Source: Chloroflexota bacterium
Lineage (GTDB): Bacteria; Chloroflexota; Limnocylindria; Limnocylindrales; CSP1-4
Direction of reading: 5' to 3'
DNA length: 64,000 nucleotides
Assembly: GCA_015478725.1 (NCBI GenBank)
Contig: JADMIG010000001.1
Span: 248,001-312,000 of the forward strand
The position numbers and the translations under genes were made by a program. The stretch's first letter is position 1, and every line of letters starts with the position of its first letter. Positions 25,328 through 34,918 of this stretch are shown here, one piece after another. The notes beneath the pieces are model-generated. The model was not told where the DNA came from. It saw nothing but the letters and a program-made list of their open reading frames with translations, and ran no database searches.

Positions 25328-25494
25328 GCTCATCCGCTCATCCCCGGAACGTTCGTGCGCGATTCCGGCTGGAGGGCGAGCTTCCGGCCCGTTCGGTCCC
25401 GCCGGATCACGCTCGGCCGGGCACGATCGAGCGGTGGACGTGGGCCTCGGGAGACCGCACCGCTCCCGAACGTTCCTCCGATGAGCGGATGAGC
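25328..25494. repeat. 27-base inverted repeat between tRNA-Met and ftsH
   Basis: 25328-25354 and 25468-25494 are reverse complements at 24 of 27 positions. Each arm contains a GCTCATCC-GCTCATC doublet and a GGAACGTTC palindrome, 113 bases apart. The 25310-25646 gap (337 bp) has no convincing gene. Possible readings are a small non-autonomous (MITE-like) insertion, a long RNA stem in the ftsH leader, or a regulator-binding array. Confidence 0.65.
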
Positions 25495-25646
25495 GAGGGG
25501 CAGCGGCGGCCGGACGCGACCCGCATGGACGGCCCGGTCCAGCCGCAGTCGCCTCTCCGGGGGGCGGGCAAAGAGTGCGGCGGTATACTCGCCCGTGAGC
25601 TCGCCGCTCGGTCGGCGGGTCTTCGCGCATCCGGAGGCTTCCTTCC

Positions 25647-27593
25647 TTGAACGCCAAGTTCCTCCGCAACGGCATCGTCATGCTCGTGCTCGTCGTGGGC
25701 ACCGTTGCGCTCCTCGCCGCCGTGCTCATCAGCCCGAGCAGCACCGGCACCGCCCACTCGTACACCTCGTTCCTCCAGGACGTCCAGAACGGGACCGTCG
25801 TCTCGATCGTCCAGCAGGACAAGACGCTCACGGTGAAGCAGTCGACCGGTCAGTACACGGTCGTCGTCCCGGGTCTCCTCGCGGACGCCTATCCGGACAT
25901 CGTCGCGGCGGCGAAGGCCGGCGGCAAGCCCACCCCGGACCTGACCGCGGATGTCCCCGCGGACACCTCGTGGTTCCTCTCGCTCCTTGGCATCCTGCTT
26001 CCGGTCGTCGTCATCGTCGGCTTCATCATCTTCATGATGCGGCAGGCGCAGGGGACGAATAACCAGGCGCTGAGCTTCGGCAAGAGCCGGGCCCGCATGT
26101 TCCTCGGCAACAAGACGGTCGTGACGTTCGCGGACGTGGCGGGCGTGGACGAGGCAAAGACGGAGCTCCAGGAGGTCGTGGAGTTCCTCAAATACCCCGA
26201 GAAATTCAACTCGCTCGGCGCGCGGATCCCGCGCGGCGTCCTTCTCGTCGGCCCTCCCGGAACCGGCAAGACCCTCATGGCCCGGGCCGTCGCCGGTGAG
26301 GCCGGCGTCCCGTTCTTCAGCATCTCCGGTTCGGAGTTCGTCGAGATGTTCGTCGGCGTCGGCGCTTCACGGGTCCGCGACCTGTTCGATCAGGCCAAGC
26401 GGAACTCCCCGTGCATCGTCTTCGTCGACGAGATCGACGCCGTCGGTCGTCAGCGCGGGGCGGGCCTCGGCGGCAGCCACGACGAGCGCGAGCAGACGCT
26501 CAACCAGATCCTCGTCGAGATGGACGGCTTCGACACGAACACGAATGTCATCGTCGTCGCGGCGACGAACCGGCCGGACGTGCTCGACCCGGCCTTGCTC
26601 CGGCCGGGCCGCTTCGACCGCCAGGTCATCCTCGACCGCCCGGACATGCGGGGTCGGACGGCGATCCTCAAGGTCCACACGAAGGGCAAGCCACTCGACA
26701 AGACCATCGACGTCGAAGGCATCGCCCGGCGATCGCCCGGCTTCTCCGGAGCGGACCTCGCGAACCTCGTCAACGAGGCGGCGATCCTCGCCGCGCGCCG
26801 CAACAAGAAGGTCATCGCGATGCCGGAGTTCCAGGAGGCGCTCGAACGGATCGTCGCCGGCCCGGAGCGGAAGAGCCGGGTCATTAGCGATGTCGAGAAG
26901 GGGATCATCGCCTTCCACGAGGGCGGCCACGCGGTGGTCCAGCGGATCCTCCCGAAATGCGACCCGGTCTCCAAGGTGACGATCATCAGCCGTGGCATGG
27001 CCCTCGGCTACACGATGGCCCTGCCGACGGAGGATCGGTACCTGCAGAGCAAGTCGGAGTTCGAGGACAAGATCGCCGGTCTCCTCGGCGGCAACGCCGC
27101 CGAGCGGCTCGTGTTCGGTGACACGACCACGGGGGCGAGCAACGACATCGAGAAGGCGACGGACCTCGCGCGCCGGATGGTCACCGAGTTCGGCATGAGC
27201 GACAAGCTCGGTCCGTTGAGCTTCGGCAAGCGGGACGAGCTCGTCTTCCTCGGCCGCGAGATCGGCGAGCAGCGGAACTACAGCGACGATGTGGCGAAGA
27301 CGATCGACGACGAGGTCCGGGCGATCATCGATCGGGCATACGATCGGGCGATGGAGGTCCTCGTGACCCATCGCGACCGGCTCCAGACGCTGGCCGAGAA
27401 GCTCGTCGCGGAGGAGACGGTGGACTCGGAGGAATTCGAGAAGATCTTCGCGGACCTGCCGCCCAAGGAGGATCCGCGCGGCGGAACACCCTTGATCGCC
27501 GCTGCGCCGGTGACGCCGCGGACGCCGAACGCGCCCGCCGCTCCGGGCCCGTCGACCGGTCCGGCTCCGGCGCCCGCGCCGAGCCCGGCGTGA
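25647..27593 (+). CDS. ftsH: ATP-dependent zinc metalloprotease FtsH
   Basis: A 648-residue membrane AAA+ protease that degrades misfolded and regulatory membrane proteins. Two membrane segments (about residues 8-30 and 110-130) flank an extracytoplasmic domain. Walker A is [17 protein letters not shown] (about 202), Walker [17 protein letters not shown] region [18 protein letters not shown], and the zinc site FHEGGHAVV (about 423), where the usual Ala is Gly. The last 40 residues are a Pro/Ala-rich tail. The TTG at 25647 follows a GGAGG by about ten bases. Confidence 0.96.
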   Translation: MNAKFLRNGIVMLVLVVGTVALLAAVLISPSSTGTAHSYTSFLQDVQNGTVVSIVQQDKTLTVKQSTGQYTVVVPGLLADAYPDIVAAAKAGGKPTPDLTADVPADTSWFLSLLGILLPVVVIVGFIIFMMRQAQGTNNQALSFGKSRARMFLGNKTVVTFADVAGVDEAKTELQEVVEFLKYPEKFNSLGARIPRGVLLVGPPGTGKTLMARAVAGEAGVPFFSISGSEFVEMFVGVGASRVRDLFDQAKRNSPCIVFVDEIDAVGRQRGAGLGGSHDEREQTLNQILVEMDGFDTNTNVIVVAATNRPDVLDPALLRPGRFDRQVILDRPDMRGRTAILKVHTKGKPLDKTIDVEGIARRSPGFSGADLANLVNEAAILAARRNKKVIAMPEFQEALERIVAGPERKSRVISDVEKGIIAFHEGGHAVVQRILPKCDPVSKVTIISRGMALGYTMALPTEDRYLQSKSEFEDKIAGLLGGNAAERLVFGDTTTGASNDIEKATDLARRMVTEFGMSDKLGPLSFGKRDELVFLGREIGEQRNYSDDVAKTIDDEVRAIIDRAYDRAMEVLVTHRDRLQTLAEKLVAEETVDSEEFEKIFADLPPKEDPRGGTPLIAAAPVTPRTPNAPAAPGPSTGPAPAPAPSPA

Positions 27594-27618
27594 TCCCGAT
27601 CGAACCGATCGGGATCAC
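27590..27618. terminator. 13-bp perfect hairpin after ftsH
   Basis: GTGATCCCGATCG and CGATCGGGATCAC are exact complements with a three-base loop, overlapping the ftsH stop codon. No T-run follows, so it is not a standard intrinsic terminator. It may be a processing or stability element between ftsH and the peptidase gene. Confidence 0.55.
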
Positions 27619-27624
27619 CGGCAG

Positions 27625-29040
27625 GTGACGACGCAGCCCTCCGTATCCCCGGGCGCCCCGGTCACGGATCCGGCCCTCGAGGCGTACCTCGTCGAGACCC
27701 ACGGCCGACGCCTCGACGAGTACATCGAGTTCCTCCGGATCCCGAGTGTCTCGGGGCTTCCGGAGCACGACGGAGACTGCCGCCGGGCGGCGGGCTGGGT
27801 CGCTGATCGGCTGCGGGCGATCGGTCTTGAGCACGTCGACGTGTCCGAGACGGGCGGCCATCCGATTGTCTATGCGGACTGGCTGCACGCGGCGGGCGCT
27901 CCGACGGCCGTGGTCTACGCTCACTACGACGTCCAGCCGGTCGACCCGGTCGAGGAGTGGGCGTCACCACCGTTCGAGCCGGTGATCGTCGACGACCGCG
28001 TCCTCGCCCGTGGCTCGAGCGACGACAAGGGCAACATCGCGATCATCGTCCAGGCGGCCGAGGCGCTGCTTGCGACGCGCGGACAGCTGCCCATCAATCT
28101 GCGGTTCATCTTCGAGGGCGAGGAGGAGTCGAGCTCGGTCCACCTCGAGCCGTGGCTCGCGGCGAACCGCGGGCGGCTCGGCGGCGACGTCGCCCTCATC
28201 TGCGACTCCGGCTTCTTCGCCGGTAACATCCCGGCCGTGACGATCGGACTCCGCGGGATCATGTACGCCCAGCTCGACGTGACGGGCCCGTTCCAGGACC
28301 TCCATTCGGGGGTCTACGGCGGCATGGTCGCCAACCCCGCGAACGCCCTCGCGACGATCCTCGGCGGGCTCAAGGACGCGGACGGACGGATCCTCATCCC
28401 GGGCTTCTACGATGACGTCATCCCCCTCGGCGCGGACGACCGGGCGGCCTTCGCGACCCTCCCGTTCGACGAGGATGAGGCGCGCGCATCGCTCGGCGTC
28501 GTGGAGCTCGTCGGCGAGGTGGGCTACACGACCCTCGAGCGCCGCGCGGCCCGCCCGACCCTGGACGTCAACGGCATCTGGGGCGGCTTCCAGGGCGAAG
28601 GGAGCAAGACGATCATCCCTGCCAGGGCGCACGCGAAGGTGAGCTGTCGGCTCGTCGCCGCCCAGGATCCCGAGGTCATCCTGCGGCGCTTCCGCGAGCA
28701 CGTCCTCGCGACCTGCCCGCCGGGCGTCACGGTCGAGGTGCACGATCTGGGCATGGGCCGGCCGAGCTTCTCGCCGATCGACCTGCCGGCGAACCAGGCC
28801 CTCGCCCGGAGCCTCGCCGCGGTCTTCGGTCGCGAGCCGGTCTTCATTCGCGAGGGCGGTTCCATCCCGTTCGTCGCGGCGTTCGAGACGCTCCTCGCCC
28901 TGCCCGTCGTCATCATGGGATTCACCCCGCCGGACGGGAACTTCCACGCCCCGAACGAGTGGATGGACCTGACCAACTTCGAGCTCGGGATCCGCGCGAT
29001 GGCGCGCTACTGGGAGGAGCTCGCGAGCCTCCCGCGGTGA
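27625..29040 (+). CDS. M20-family metallopeptidase (dipeptidase-like)
   Basis: A 471-residue M20/ArgE/DapE-family zinc hydrolase. Metal and catalytic motifs: VVYAHYDVQPVDP, LARGSSDDKGNIA, IFEGEEESSS and the late ANQALARSLAA/EGGSIPFVAAFE region. Length and the DVQPVDP and SSDDKG motifs fit the dipeptidase/carboxypeptidase (CPG2/ACY1-like) group. The GTG start lies right after the hairpin. Confidence 0.88.
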   Translation: MTTQPSVSPGAPVTDPALEAYLVETHGRRLDEYIEFLRIPSVSGLPEHDGDCRRAAGWVADRLRAIGLEHVDVSETGGHPIVYADWLHAAGAPTAVVYAHYDVQPVDPVEEWASPPFEPVIVDDRVLARGSSDDKGNIAIIVQAAEALLATRGQLPINLRFIFEGEEESSSVHLEPWLAANRGRLGGDVALICDSGFFAGNIPAVTIGLRGIMYAQLDVTGPFQDLHSGVYGGMVANPANALATILGGLKDADGRILIPGFYDDVIPLGADDRAAFATLPFDEDEARASLGVVELVGEVGYTTLERRAARPTLDVNGIWGGFQGEGSKTIIPARAHAKVSCRLVAAQDPEVILRRFREHVLATCPPGVTVEVHDLGMGRPSFSPIDLPANQALARSLAAVFGREPVFIREGGSIPFVAAFETLLALPVVIMGFTPPDGNFHAPNEWMDLTNFELGIRAMARYWEELASLPR

Positions 29041-29170
29041 GGGCGGCAGGTGGCAGCGAGCCGGCCGCCGGGACTCCGCCGGTCCGCGGGACCCAGGACC
29101 TTCGGCGACTTTCCGGGCTTCTGGCCGGTGCTACCATGCCCGCACGTCACCACCGGGAGGGATACGCCGC

Positions 29171-30250
29171 GTGAGCACCGAGGCACCTGACACGAACGCC
29201 ACCCCCAAGACCGCGTGGCGGCTCGACACGCCGAACGGCAGCATGGCTCCTCGTTCCGCGCTGGATGTCCTCGTGGATCTCAACGATCACGTCACCTCCG
29301 GCAACGTCGGCGAATACCAGCCGGTGCCGCTCGGGTTCACCCCGCTCGACAAGACGATCGGCAACGGTCTGCGAGCCGGCGAGCTCTTCCTCATCGGCGG
29401 CGCCCAGGGGACCGGCAAGACGACGATGGCCCTCCAGATGGCGCGCAACGTCGCCTCGGGCGGACAGGCGAACGTGCTGTACGTCTGTTTCGAGCATGAG
29501 GAGCAATACCTCCTCAATCGGCTCATCGCGATGGAGTCGGCCCTCGCCCACCTGCCGCACAAGACCGGGGCGATCAAGATCCAGGACGTTCGCAAGGAGA
29601 TCCTCGGCTCCTGGATGGCGGACGGGTCCGGCACCGCACAGCTGGCGAACAACCCGCGACTCCGGCCCTCGCTCGACCGGATCGCTCGCTACGGCCAGAA
29701 CCTGTTCCTCATGCGCGGCACGCAGACGGCGAGCACCGTCGATAATCTCCGCCAGCTCATCCGCCAGCACAAGGAGCTGTCCGGCGACCGCCGGCTCCTC
29801 GTCGTCGTGGACTATCTCCAGAAGGTGCCGGTCTACCCGGAGCCACCGACCGAGACCGAGAAGGTGACGTTCGTCGTCAACGGGCTCAAGGACATCGCCC
29901 TGGCCGAGGATGTCCCGATGATCGCCATCGTCGCGGCCGACAAGGAGGGGCTCAAGGCGGCCCGTCTTCGGAACCACCACCTGCGCGGCAGCTCGGCGAT
30001 CAACTACGAGGCGGACATCATCGTCATCATCAACGAGAAGTACCACATCGTGGCCAAGGTCAACATCGAGTTCAACCCGTATCAGGCGCAGCGGTTCCGC
30101 GACTGGGTCGTCGTGAGCATCGAGAAGAACCGCGGCGGCCAGGACAACGTCGACCTCGAGTACGAGAAGCACTTTGAGTTCTCATGCTTCGATCCGAGCG
30201 GCCGGACGGTGCAGGAGAAACTCATCGAGGAGCGCCTCTACAACGACTGA
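29171..30250 (+). CDS. DnaB C-terminal-like RecA-fold ATPase
   Basis: A 359-residue protein with the DnaB helicase C-terminal domain but without the DnaB N-terminal helical domain. Signatures: PLGFTPLDKTIGNGLRAGEL, Walker A GGAQGTGKTTMALQMARNV, Walker B RRLLVVVDYLQKVPV, and LRGSSAINYEADIIVIINE followed by SIEKNRGGQDN. It could be a helicase-like ATPase or a KaiC/RadA-type switch rather than the replicative helicase, since the N-terminal collar domain is missing. Confidence 0.8.
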   Translation: MSTEAPDTNATPKTAWRLDTPNGSMAPRSALDVLVDLNDHVTSGNVGEYQPVPLGFTPLDKTIGNGLRAGELFLIGGAQGTGKTTMALQMARNVASGGQANVLYVCFEHEEQYLLNRLIAMESALAHLPHKTGAIKIQDVRKEILGSWMADGSGTAQLANNPRLRPSLDRIARYGQNLFLMRGTQTASTVDNLRQLIRQHKELSGDRRLLVVVDYLQKVPVYPEPPTETEKVTFVVNGLKDIALAEDVPMIAIVAADKEGLKAARLRNHHLRGSSAINYEADIIVIINEKYHIVAKVNIEFNPYQAQRFRDWVVVSIEKNRGGQDNVDLEYEKHFEFSCFDPSGRTVQEKLIEERLYND

Positions 30251-30314
30251 GGCGCCGCTGCGCGGCGGCGCACCGTCGCGCGCGTCACGGGCCCGGCACG
30301 GGTATCGTGTGCGG

Positions 30315-30854
30315 ATGGGCGAGCGCGTGAGCGACCGGTTCCCGGACGTCGTGGAAGTCGTGGTCGAGATCCCCCGCGGCAGTCGGAACAAGTACGAGTG
30401 GGACGAGCACGAGCGCGTGTTCCGCCTCGACCGCGTCCTCTCCTCAGCCGTCTACTACAACTTCGACTACGGCTTCGTCGAGGGAACGCGTTCCGGCGAC
30501 GGCGATCACACGGACGCACTCCTCCTCATCGACGAGCCCACGTTCACCGGCTGCCACGTCTGGGCGCGCCCGATCGGCGGGCTCGAGATGCGCGACGACA
30601 AGGGCTTCGACTTCAAGGTCCTCTGCGTCGCCGTGGGCGACCCGCATCAGGCCCACGTCGCTGACCTCGACCAGGTCAGGCCCCACCGGCTCGTCGAGAT
30701 CCGCCACTTCTTCGACACGTACAAGCTGCTCGAGTCCAAGGAGACGGAGGTCGTCGGCTGGCGCGCAGCGGTGGCGGCCCGGGAGGTCCTCCTCGCCGAC
30801 CGACGGACCTTCGACGCCGAGCGGAGGGCGGGCGGCGGCCGATCCGGCCGATGA
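30315..30854 (+). CDS. ppa: Inorganic pyrophosphatase
   Basis: A 179-residue family I soluble pyrophosphatase. It opens with VEIPRGSRNKYEWDE and contains YYNFDYGFVEGTRSGDGDHTDAL, the metal-binding Asp cluster, and MRDDKGFDFKVLCV, plus RHFFDTYKLLESKE near the C-terminus. The central DGDPLD of the family reads DGDHTD here, retaining both acids. The ATG at 30315 fits the family start; the stop overlaps the next start. Confidence 0.92.
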   Translation: MGERVSDRFPDVVEVVVEIPRGSRNKYEWDEHERVFRLDRVLSSAVYYNFDYGFVEGTRSGDGDHTDALLLIDEPTFTGCHVWARPIGGLEMRDDKGFDFKVLCVAVGDPHQAHVADLDQVRPHRLVEIRHFFDTYKLLESKETEVVGWRAAVAAREVLLADRRTFDAERRAGGGRSGR

Positions 30855-31609
30855 CGGAGGACGCGCCGCTCGGCGAACCGCGCCGCGAAACGGTGGCGGC
30901 CGATCCGCGCGAGCCGGCGTGGCTCGCCCGGGCGCGTGAGCCCGGCCGTCGGCTGTTCGTCGCGGTGCCCCTGCCGGCGGAGGTCATCCGTGGGGTGGCC
31001 GCGCTCGTGGAGGGCGTTCGCGCCGCGGATGGCGCCGCGATCGTCGGGCCCGTCGGTCGCGGGGGACGCGGCGCGAACGACGTCCGCTGGGTCCGGCTGG
31101 ACGCCCTCCATGTCACGATCCGGTTCATCGGGCCCACCCTCGATCCAGACGTCGAACGGATCGCGACGGCGGTCGAACGCGTCGCCGCCGCCGGCCACCC
31201 CTTCGAGGTTCGGGTGACGGGCGCCGGGGCATTCCCCGGCACAGATCGCCCGCGGGCCCTGTGGCTCGGCATCGGGGCCGGTCAGACCGAGCTCGGCGCT
31301 CTTGCCTCGACCCTCGATCGAGCCCTCGTGGAGCTCGGCTGGCCGACCGACCAGCGGCCGTTCCGGCCGCATCTCACGCTCGCCCGCTCCGACGGGGTCC
31401 GGGCGGGGCCGCGGCTCGCGCGCCGGCTCATCGCCGCGGCCGACGGTCTGTCGCTCCGCTGGCGTGCCACATCCATGGTGCTATTCGAGAGCCAGACAGG
31501 AGGCGGGCCCGCGCGCTACCTGCGGCTCATGGAAGCGTCGCTCGGGAACGTTGGGATCGCGTCGGAAGCGGGAGCAGGAAGTACGTCGGGGGATGGTACG
31601 ATCGGCTGA
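30851..31609 (+). CDS. thpR: RNA 2',3'-cyclic phosphodiesterase
   Basis: A 252-residue 2H-phosphoesterase (LigT/ThpR). Both histidine motifs are present: LHVTIRFIGP and PHLTLARS. The N-terminal RRLFVAVPLPAEV is family-typical. An Asp/Ala-rich loop of about 20 residues before the first motif is an insertion. Coupled to ppa by an ATGA overlap. Confidence 0.88.
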   Translation: MTEDAPLGEPRRETVAADPREPAWLARAREPGRRLFVAVPLPAEVIRGVAALVEGVRAADGAAIVGPVGRGGRGANDVRWVRLDALHVTIRFIGPTLDPDVERIATAVERVAAAGHPFEVRVTGAGAFPGTDRPRALWLGIGAGQTELGALASTLDRALVELGWPTDQRPFRPHLTLARSDGVRAGPRLARRLIAAADGLSLRWRATSMVLFESQTGGGPARYLRLMEASLGNVGIASEAGAGSTSGDGTIG

Positions 31610-31663
31610 GCCACGCTGGACCCGACCCGCGCAGGTGCCCGTGCACGGAGAGCCCGGATCATC

Positions 31664-32038
31664 GTGACCGTCGCGCAGCGCGCCCGCCTCGTGCTCGCGC
31701 TCGGCCTGATCAATCTCGTCATCGCGGCCGTCGCGCTGGCCCTCGGCGGTCTCGGCTCACCGCCGGTGCACAAAGGCACCACCGACCTCGCGAACCCCAC
31801 CCCGATCGTCGCCGGCCTCGGATCGCGCGCGTCGGCCTCGCCGTCCGCTTCCCCGGCACCGCCGGCGTCGCCCATCCCGTCCGAGTCCGCGGCTTCGACG
31901 AGGGCGGCAAGCGCTCCGACTGCATCGGCTTCTCCGATCGAGAGCGCTTCGCCTCCCGCGTCGGCGATCCCATCCGCCGAACCGGGCGGCCATCGACCCC
32001 CTCCGACGACGACGAGCGAGGAGACTCCGGGCCCCTAG
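31664..32038 (+). CDS. Membrane-anchored Ser/Pro/Ala-rich protein
   Basis: A 124-residue protein from a GTG, with one N-terminal membrane segment (about residues 7-30) and a long extracytoplasmic tail made mostly of Ser, Ala and Pro. It has no family and looks like a disordered surface or linker protein. Lies between thpR and tyrA on the same strand. Confidence 0.5.
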   Translation: MTVAQRARLVLALGLINLVIAAVALALGGLGSPPVHKGTTDLANPTPIVAGLGSRASASPSASPAPPASPIPSESAASTRAASAPTASASPIESASPPASAIPSAEPGGHRPPPTTTSEETPGP

Positions 32039-32109
32039 GATCGAGGCGCCGACGCCCACGCCGAGCCTTCCATCGGCGCCGACGGTGGCGGAGCGACGAT
32101 AATCGCCCG

Positions 32110-33015
32110 ATGCGGGTCGCTCTTCTCGGTCTCGGGCTCATCGGCGGTTCGATCGCCCGGGCGCTTCGCCGGCCGGACGACGACCCTGCCCGTCGACCGT
32201 GGATCTCCGCATGGACGCCCGACGGGCGCGGCCCACGCGCCGCGCTCGCGGCGGGCGCCGTCGACGTGGCGGCGGGTTCGATCGGCGAGGCGGTCGACGG
32301 CGCCTCGCTCGTCATCCTTGCCGCGCCCCCGCTCGCCTGCCTCGATCTGATCGACCGCAGCGGCGAGCAGGACGTCCGCGATCGGTTCGCGACGGACGTC
32401 CTGCTGACGGATGTGGCGTCGACGAAGGCGGCGATCGTCGCGCGGGCCGTTCGCCTCGACCTGCCGTTCGTCGGTGGCCATCCGATGGCCGGCCGGGAGA
32501 CGAGCGGCTTCGGATCCGCGGACGATCTCCTGTTCAGGGGCCGGCCGTGGGTCGTGGTGCCGACCGCCACGAGCCCCGCCGGAGGCGTCGACAGGATCGC
32601 AGCACTCGCTCGCGCGTGTGGTGCGGCCCCGGTCGTCATGGACGCGGCCGATCACGATGCCGCGGTCGCCGGGATCAGCCATCTCCCCCTCATCGTTGCC
32701 GCCGCGCTCGCCGGTGCCGTCTTCGGCCCGGCTGGAGACACCGAGCGACCGGACGCGGCGGCGGCGCGTGCGCTCGCGGCGAGCGGCTGGGCGTCCGCCA
32801 CGCGCCTCGCTCGCGGCGACCCGACCATGGCCGCCGGGATCGCCGCGACGAATGCCGCCTCGATCGTCGCGCGGATCCGCGACCTCGAGGCCGTCCTCGT
32901 GGATTGGCGGGTGCAGATCGAGCGTGGCGATCCGGCGGAGCTGACGGCGGCGTTCGCCGAGGCGCGCGCGCGCCTCGAGGCGCCGGACGGCGGCGACGCG
33001 GACGAAGCCGGGTGA
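32110..33015 (+). CDS. tyrA: Prephenate dehydrogenase
   Basis: A 301-residue enzyme of tyrosine biosynthesis. The Rossmann loop is ALLGLGLIGGSIARAL; downstream are LTDVASTKAAIV and FVGGHPMAGRETSGF, the prephenate dehydrogenase signature with its catalytic His. The helical C-terminal dimerisation domain follows. No ACT or chorismate mutase domain. The GTGA stop overlaps the Nudix gene start. Confidence 0.92.
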   Translation: MRVALLGLGLIGGSIARALRRPDDDPARRPWISAWTPDGRGPRAALAAGAVDVAAGSIGEAVDGASLVILAAPPLACLDLIDRSGEQDVRDRFATDVLLTDVASTKAAIVARAVRLDLPFVGGHPMAGRETSGFGSADDLLFRGRPWVVVPTATSPAGGVDRIAALARACGAAPVVMDAADHDAAVAGISHLPLIVAAALAGAVFGPAGDTERPDAAAARALAASGWASATRLARGDPTMAAGIAATNAASIVARIRDLEAVLVDWRVQIERGDPAELTAAFAEARARLEAPDGGDADEAG

Positions 33016-33614
33016 GCGACCCATCCGAGCACGTCCTCGTCGTTCCTCGCGCGGTGGCTGTCCCGATCCCGTGGCATGGCCTGCGGACGGATCCGGGGGG
33101 GATCGCCGACCTTGTCGGCGCCATGAAGTCGGAGGGGCGGTTCGTCCTCCGGTCCGCGGCCGAGGCGGACCCGACCGCCAAGCAGATCATCCCGTACCTC
33201 GTCCTCCGCGACGGCCCGCACTGGTTCCTCATGCGCCGCACCCGCCGCGGCGGCGACGAGCGCCTCCACGATCGCTGGTCGATCGGCATCGGCGGCCATC
33301 TCAATCCGGGCGACACGGACCTCGACGGAGGACTCCTGCGGGAGTGGAGCGAGGAGCTCGAGGCGGCGTTCGTGCCGCCGTTCAGGCCCGTCGGCCTGAT
33401 CAACGACGATGCGAGCCCCGTCGGTGCCGTGCACCTCGGCGTCGTCTACATGGCCGAGGCGGACGGGCGTCCGGTCGGGATCCGGGAGTCGGACAAGCTC
33501 GAGGGCGGATTCGCCACGGGCGAACAGGTCGCAGCCGTACGCGATCGGCTCGAGACGTGGAGTCGGATCATCTTCGACGCCGTCACTCGGAGCGTCGCGG
33601 TCGAACGCCTATAA
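33012..33614 (+). CDS. Nudix hydrolase-like protein
   Basis: A 200-residue protein with a Nudix box near residues 98-120 (GGHLNPGDTDLDGGLLREWS then EEL), matching Gx5Ex7REUxEExGU except at the first Glu position, which is Asp. This group is sometimes labelled predicted phosphoesterase, NUDIX family. The substrate is unknown. Coupled to tyrA. Confidence 0.8.
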   Translation: MSDPSEHVLVVPRAVAVPIPWHGLRTDPGGIADLVGAMKSEGRFVLRSAAEADPTAKQIIPYLVLRDGPHWFLMRRTRRGGDERLHDRWSIGIGGHLNPGDTDLDGGLLREWSEELEAAFVPPFRPVGLINDDASPVGAVHLGVVYMAEADGRPVGIRESDKLEGGFATGEQVAAVRDRLETWSRIIFDAVTRSVAVERL

Positions 33615-33664
33615 TCCGGACGCCGGAGCCCGCCCGGGCTCGCACGGAGGGGTGACGCGACCTG

Positions 33665-34837
33665 ATGGCGGCCAAGATCCTCGTCGTCGACGACGACCCG
33701 AACGTCCAGCGACAGCTCACCTACACGCTGAAGCAGGAAGGCTACGAGGTCGTCGTCGCTGCGGACGGGACCGAAGCGATCCGGCTGTGGGGCGTGGACA
33801 GCCCTGCGCTTATCCTCCTCGATGTCCTGCTGCCGAAGCTCGACGGCTACCAGGTCGCGGAGCGGATCAGGGCGGAGGAGGGCGCGACCGTCCACGTCCC
33901 GATCATCATGCTCACCGCCGAGCGTGAGGTCGAGCAGAAGGTGCGCGGCCTGCGGGCGGGCGCAGACGACTACCTCATCAAGCCGTTCCACCCGGCCGAG
34001 CTCGTCGCCCGGATCAGGAGCCTCCTCGCCCGGTTCGCCCCGGCCGAGACCCTTGTCGGCCGCCCGCCGCTCGGGCGCCTGCACGTCTACTACGGGGCGA
34101 AGGGCGGGGTCGGGACGACGACGATCGCGATCAATGCGGCGATCGCCCTCCATCGCGAGCTCGGGCGCTCGGTGGCCCTCGTCGACGGCAACCTCCAGTT
34201 CGGCGACCATCGCGTCTTCCTCGACCTCGGCCTCGACCGGAAGAGCATCGTCGACGTCGTGACCGCATCGACGATCGACGTGGACCTCGTGAAGCAGGTC
34301 CTCGTCAAGCACGACTCGGGCGTCGACCTGCTCCTCGCTCCGCCATCACCGGAGACGGCCGAGCTCGTCACGGCGGACCACGTGCCGCTCATCCTCGATC
34401 ACCTCCGGACGCTGTACGACTACGTCCTCGTGGACATCGACAAGCGGCTCGACGAGGTGAACCTTCGAGCCCTCGACGCGTCCGACACGATCTTCGTCGT
34501 CATGACCGCCGACCTGTCGTGCCTCAAGAATGTCCGCCTCGTCCTCGAGACGATCGCCAACCTCGGCTACGAGCAGGGGAAGGTGCAGCTCGTCCTCAAT
34601 CGCTCGAATGCCTTCACCGGGATCAGCGTGAAGAACGCCGAGGGGGCTCTCAAGCGGACGATCGACCATCAGGTCGTGAACGAGTACCGCGGGGCGATCA
34701 GCGCCCTCAACAGCGGCGCGCCGTTCATGTTCACGAAGGCGGACTCACCGCTCGGCCGGTCGCTCCTCGACTTCGCTCGGGCGGTCGACAAGGAGCCGGC
34801 CAAAGGCAGCCGACTCGTCGTGGCGCCGAGCCGCTGA
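33665..34837 (+). CDS. CpaE-like protein: canonical receiver plus MinD-like ATPase
   Basis: A 390-residue protein. Residues 4-122 are a complete receiver domain (VDDDPN, Asp53 in LLDVLLPK, Thr in MLTAE, Lys106 in IKPF), so it should accept phosphate. Residues about 138-385 are a MinD-type ATPase with KGGVGTTT at 146-153, where Thr replaces the second P-loop Lys as in typical CpaE/TadZ proteins, and YVLVDIDKRLDEVNLRALD. It is a paralogue of the protein at 8995-10140. No tad pilus genes adjoin it. Confidence 0.87.
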   Translation: MAAKILVVDDDPNVQRQLTYTLKQEGYEVVVAADGTEAIRLWGVDSPALILLDVLLPKLDGYQVAERIRAEEGATVHVPIIMLTAEREVEQKVRGLRAGADDYLIKPFHPAELVARIRSLLARFAPAETLVGRPPLGRLHVYYGAKGGVGTTTIAINAAIALHRELGRSVALVDGNLQFGDHRVFLDLGLDRKSIVDVVTASTIDVDLVKQVLVKHDSGVDLLLAPPSPETAELVTADHVPLILDHLRTLYDYVLVDIDKRLDEVNLRALDASDTIFVVMTADLSCLKNVRLVLETIANLGYEQGKVQLVLNRSNAFTGISVKNAEGALKRTIDHQVVNEYRGAISALNSGAPFMFTKADSPLGRSLLDFARAVDKEPAKGSRLVVAPSR

Positions 34838-34918
34838 GCGGACCAGCCGCCAGCGGACGAGCCGCCTGGATGGCGCCTGGTAAGTCGCGGGTGAGCCGGC
34901 GGTCCTAGCCTTCGGACC

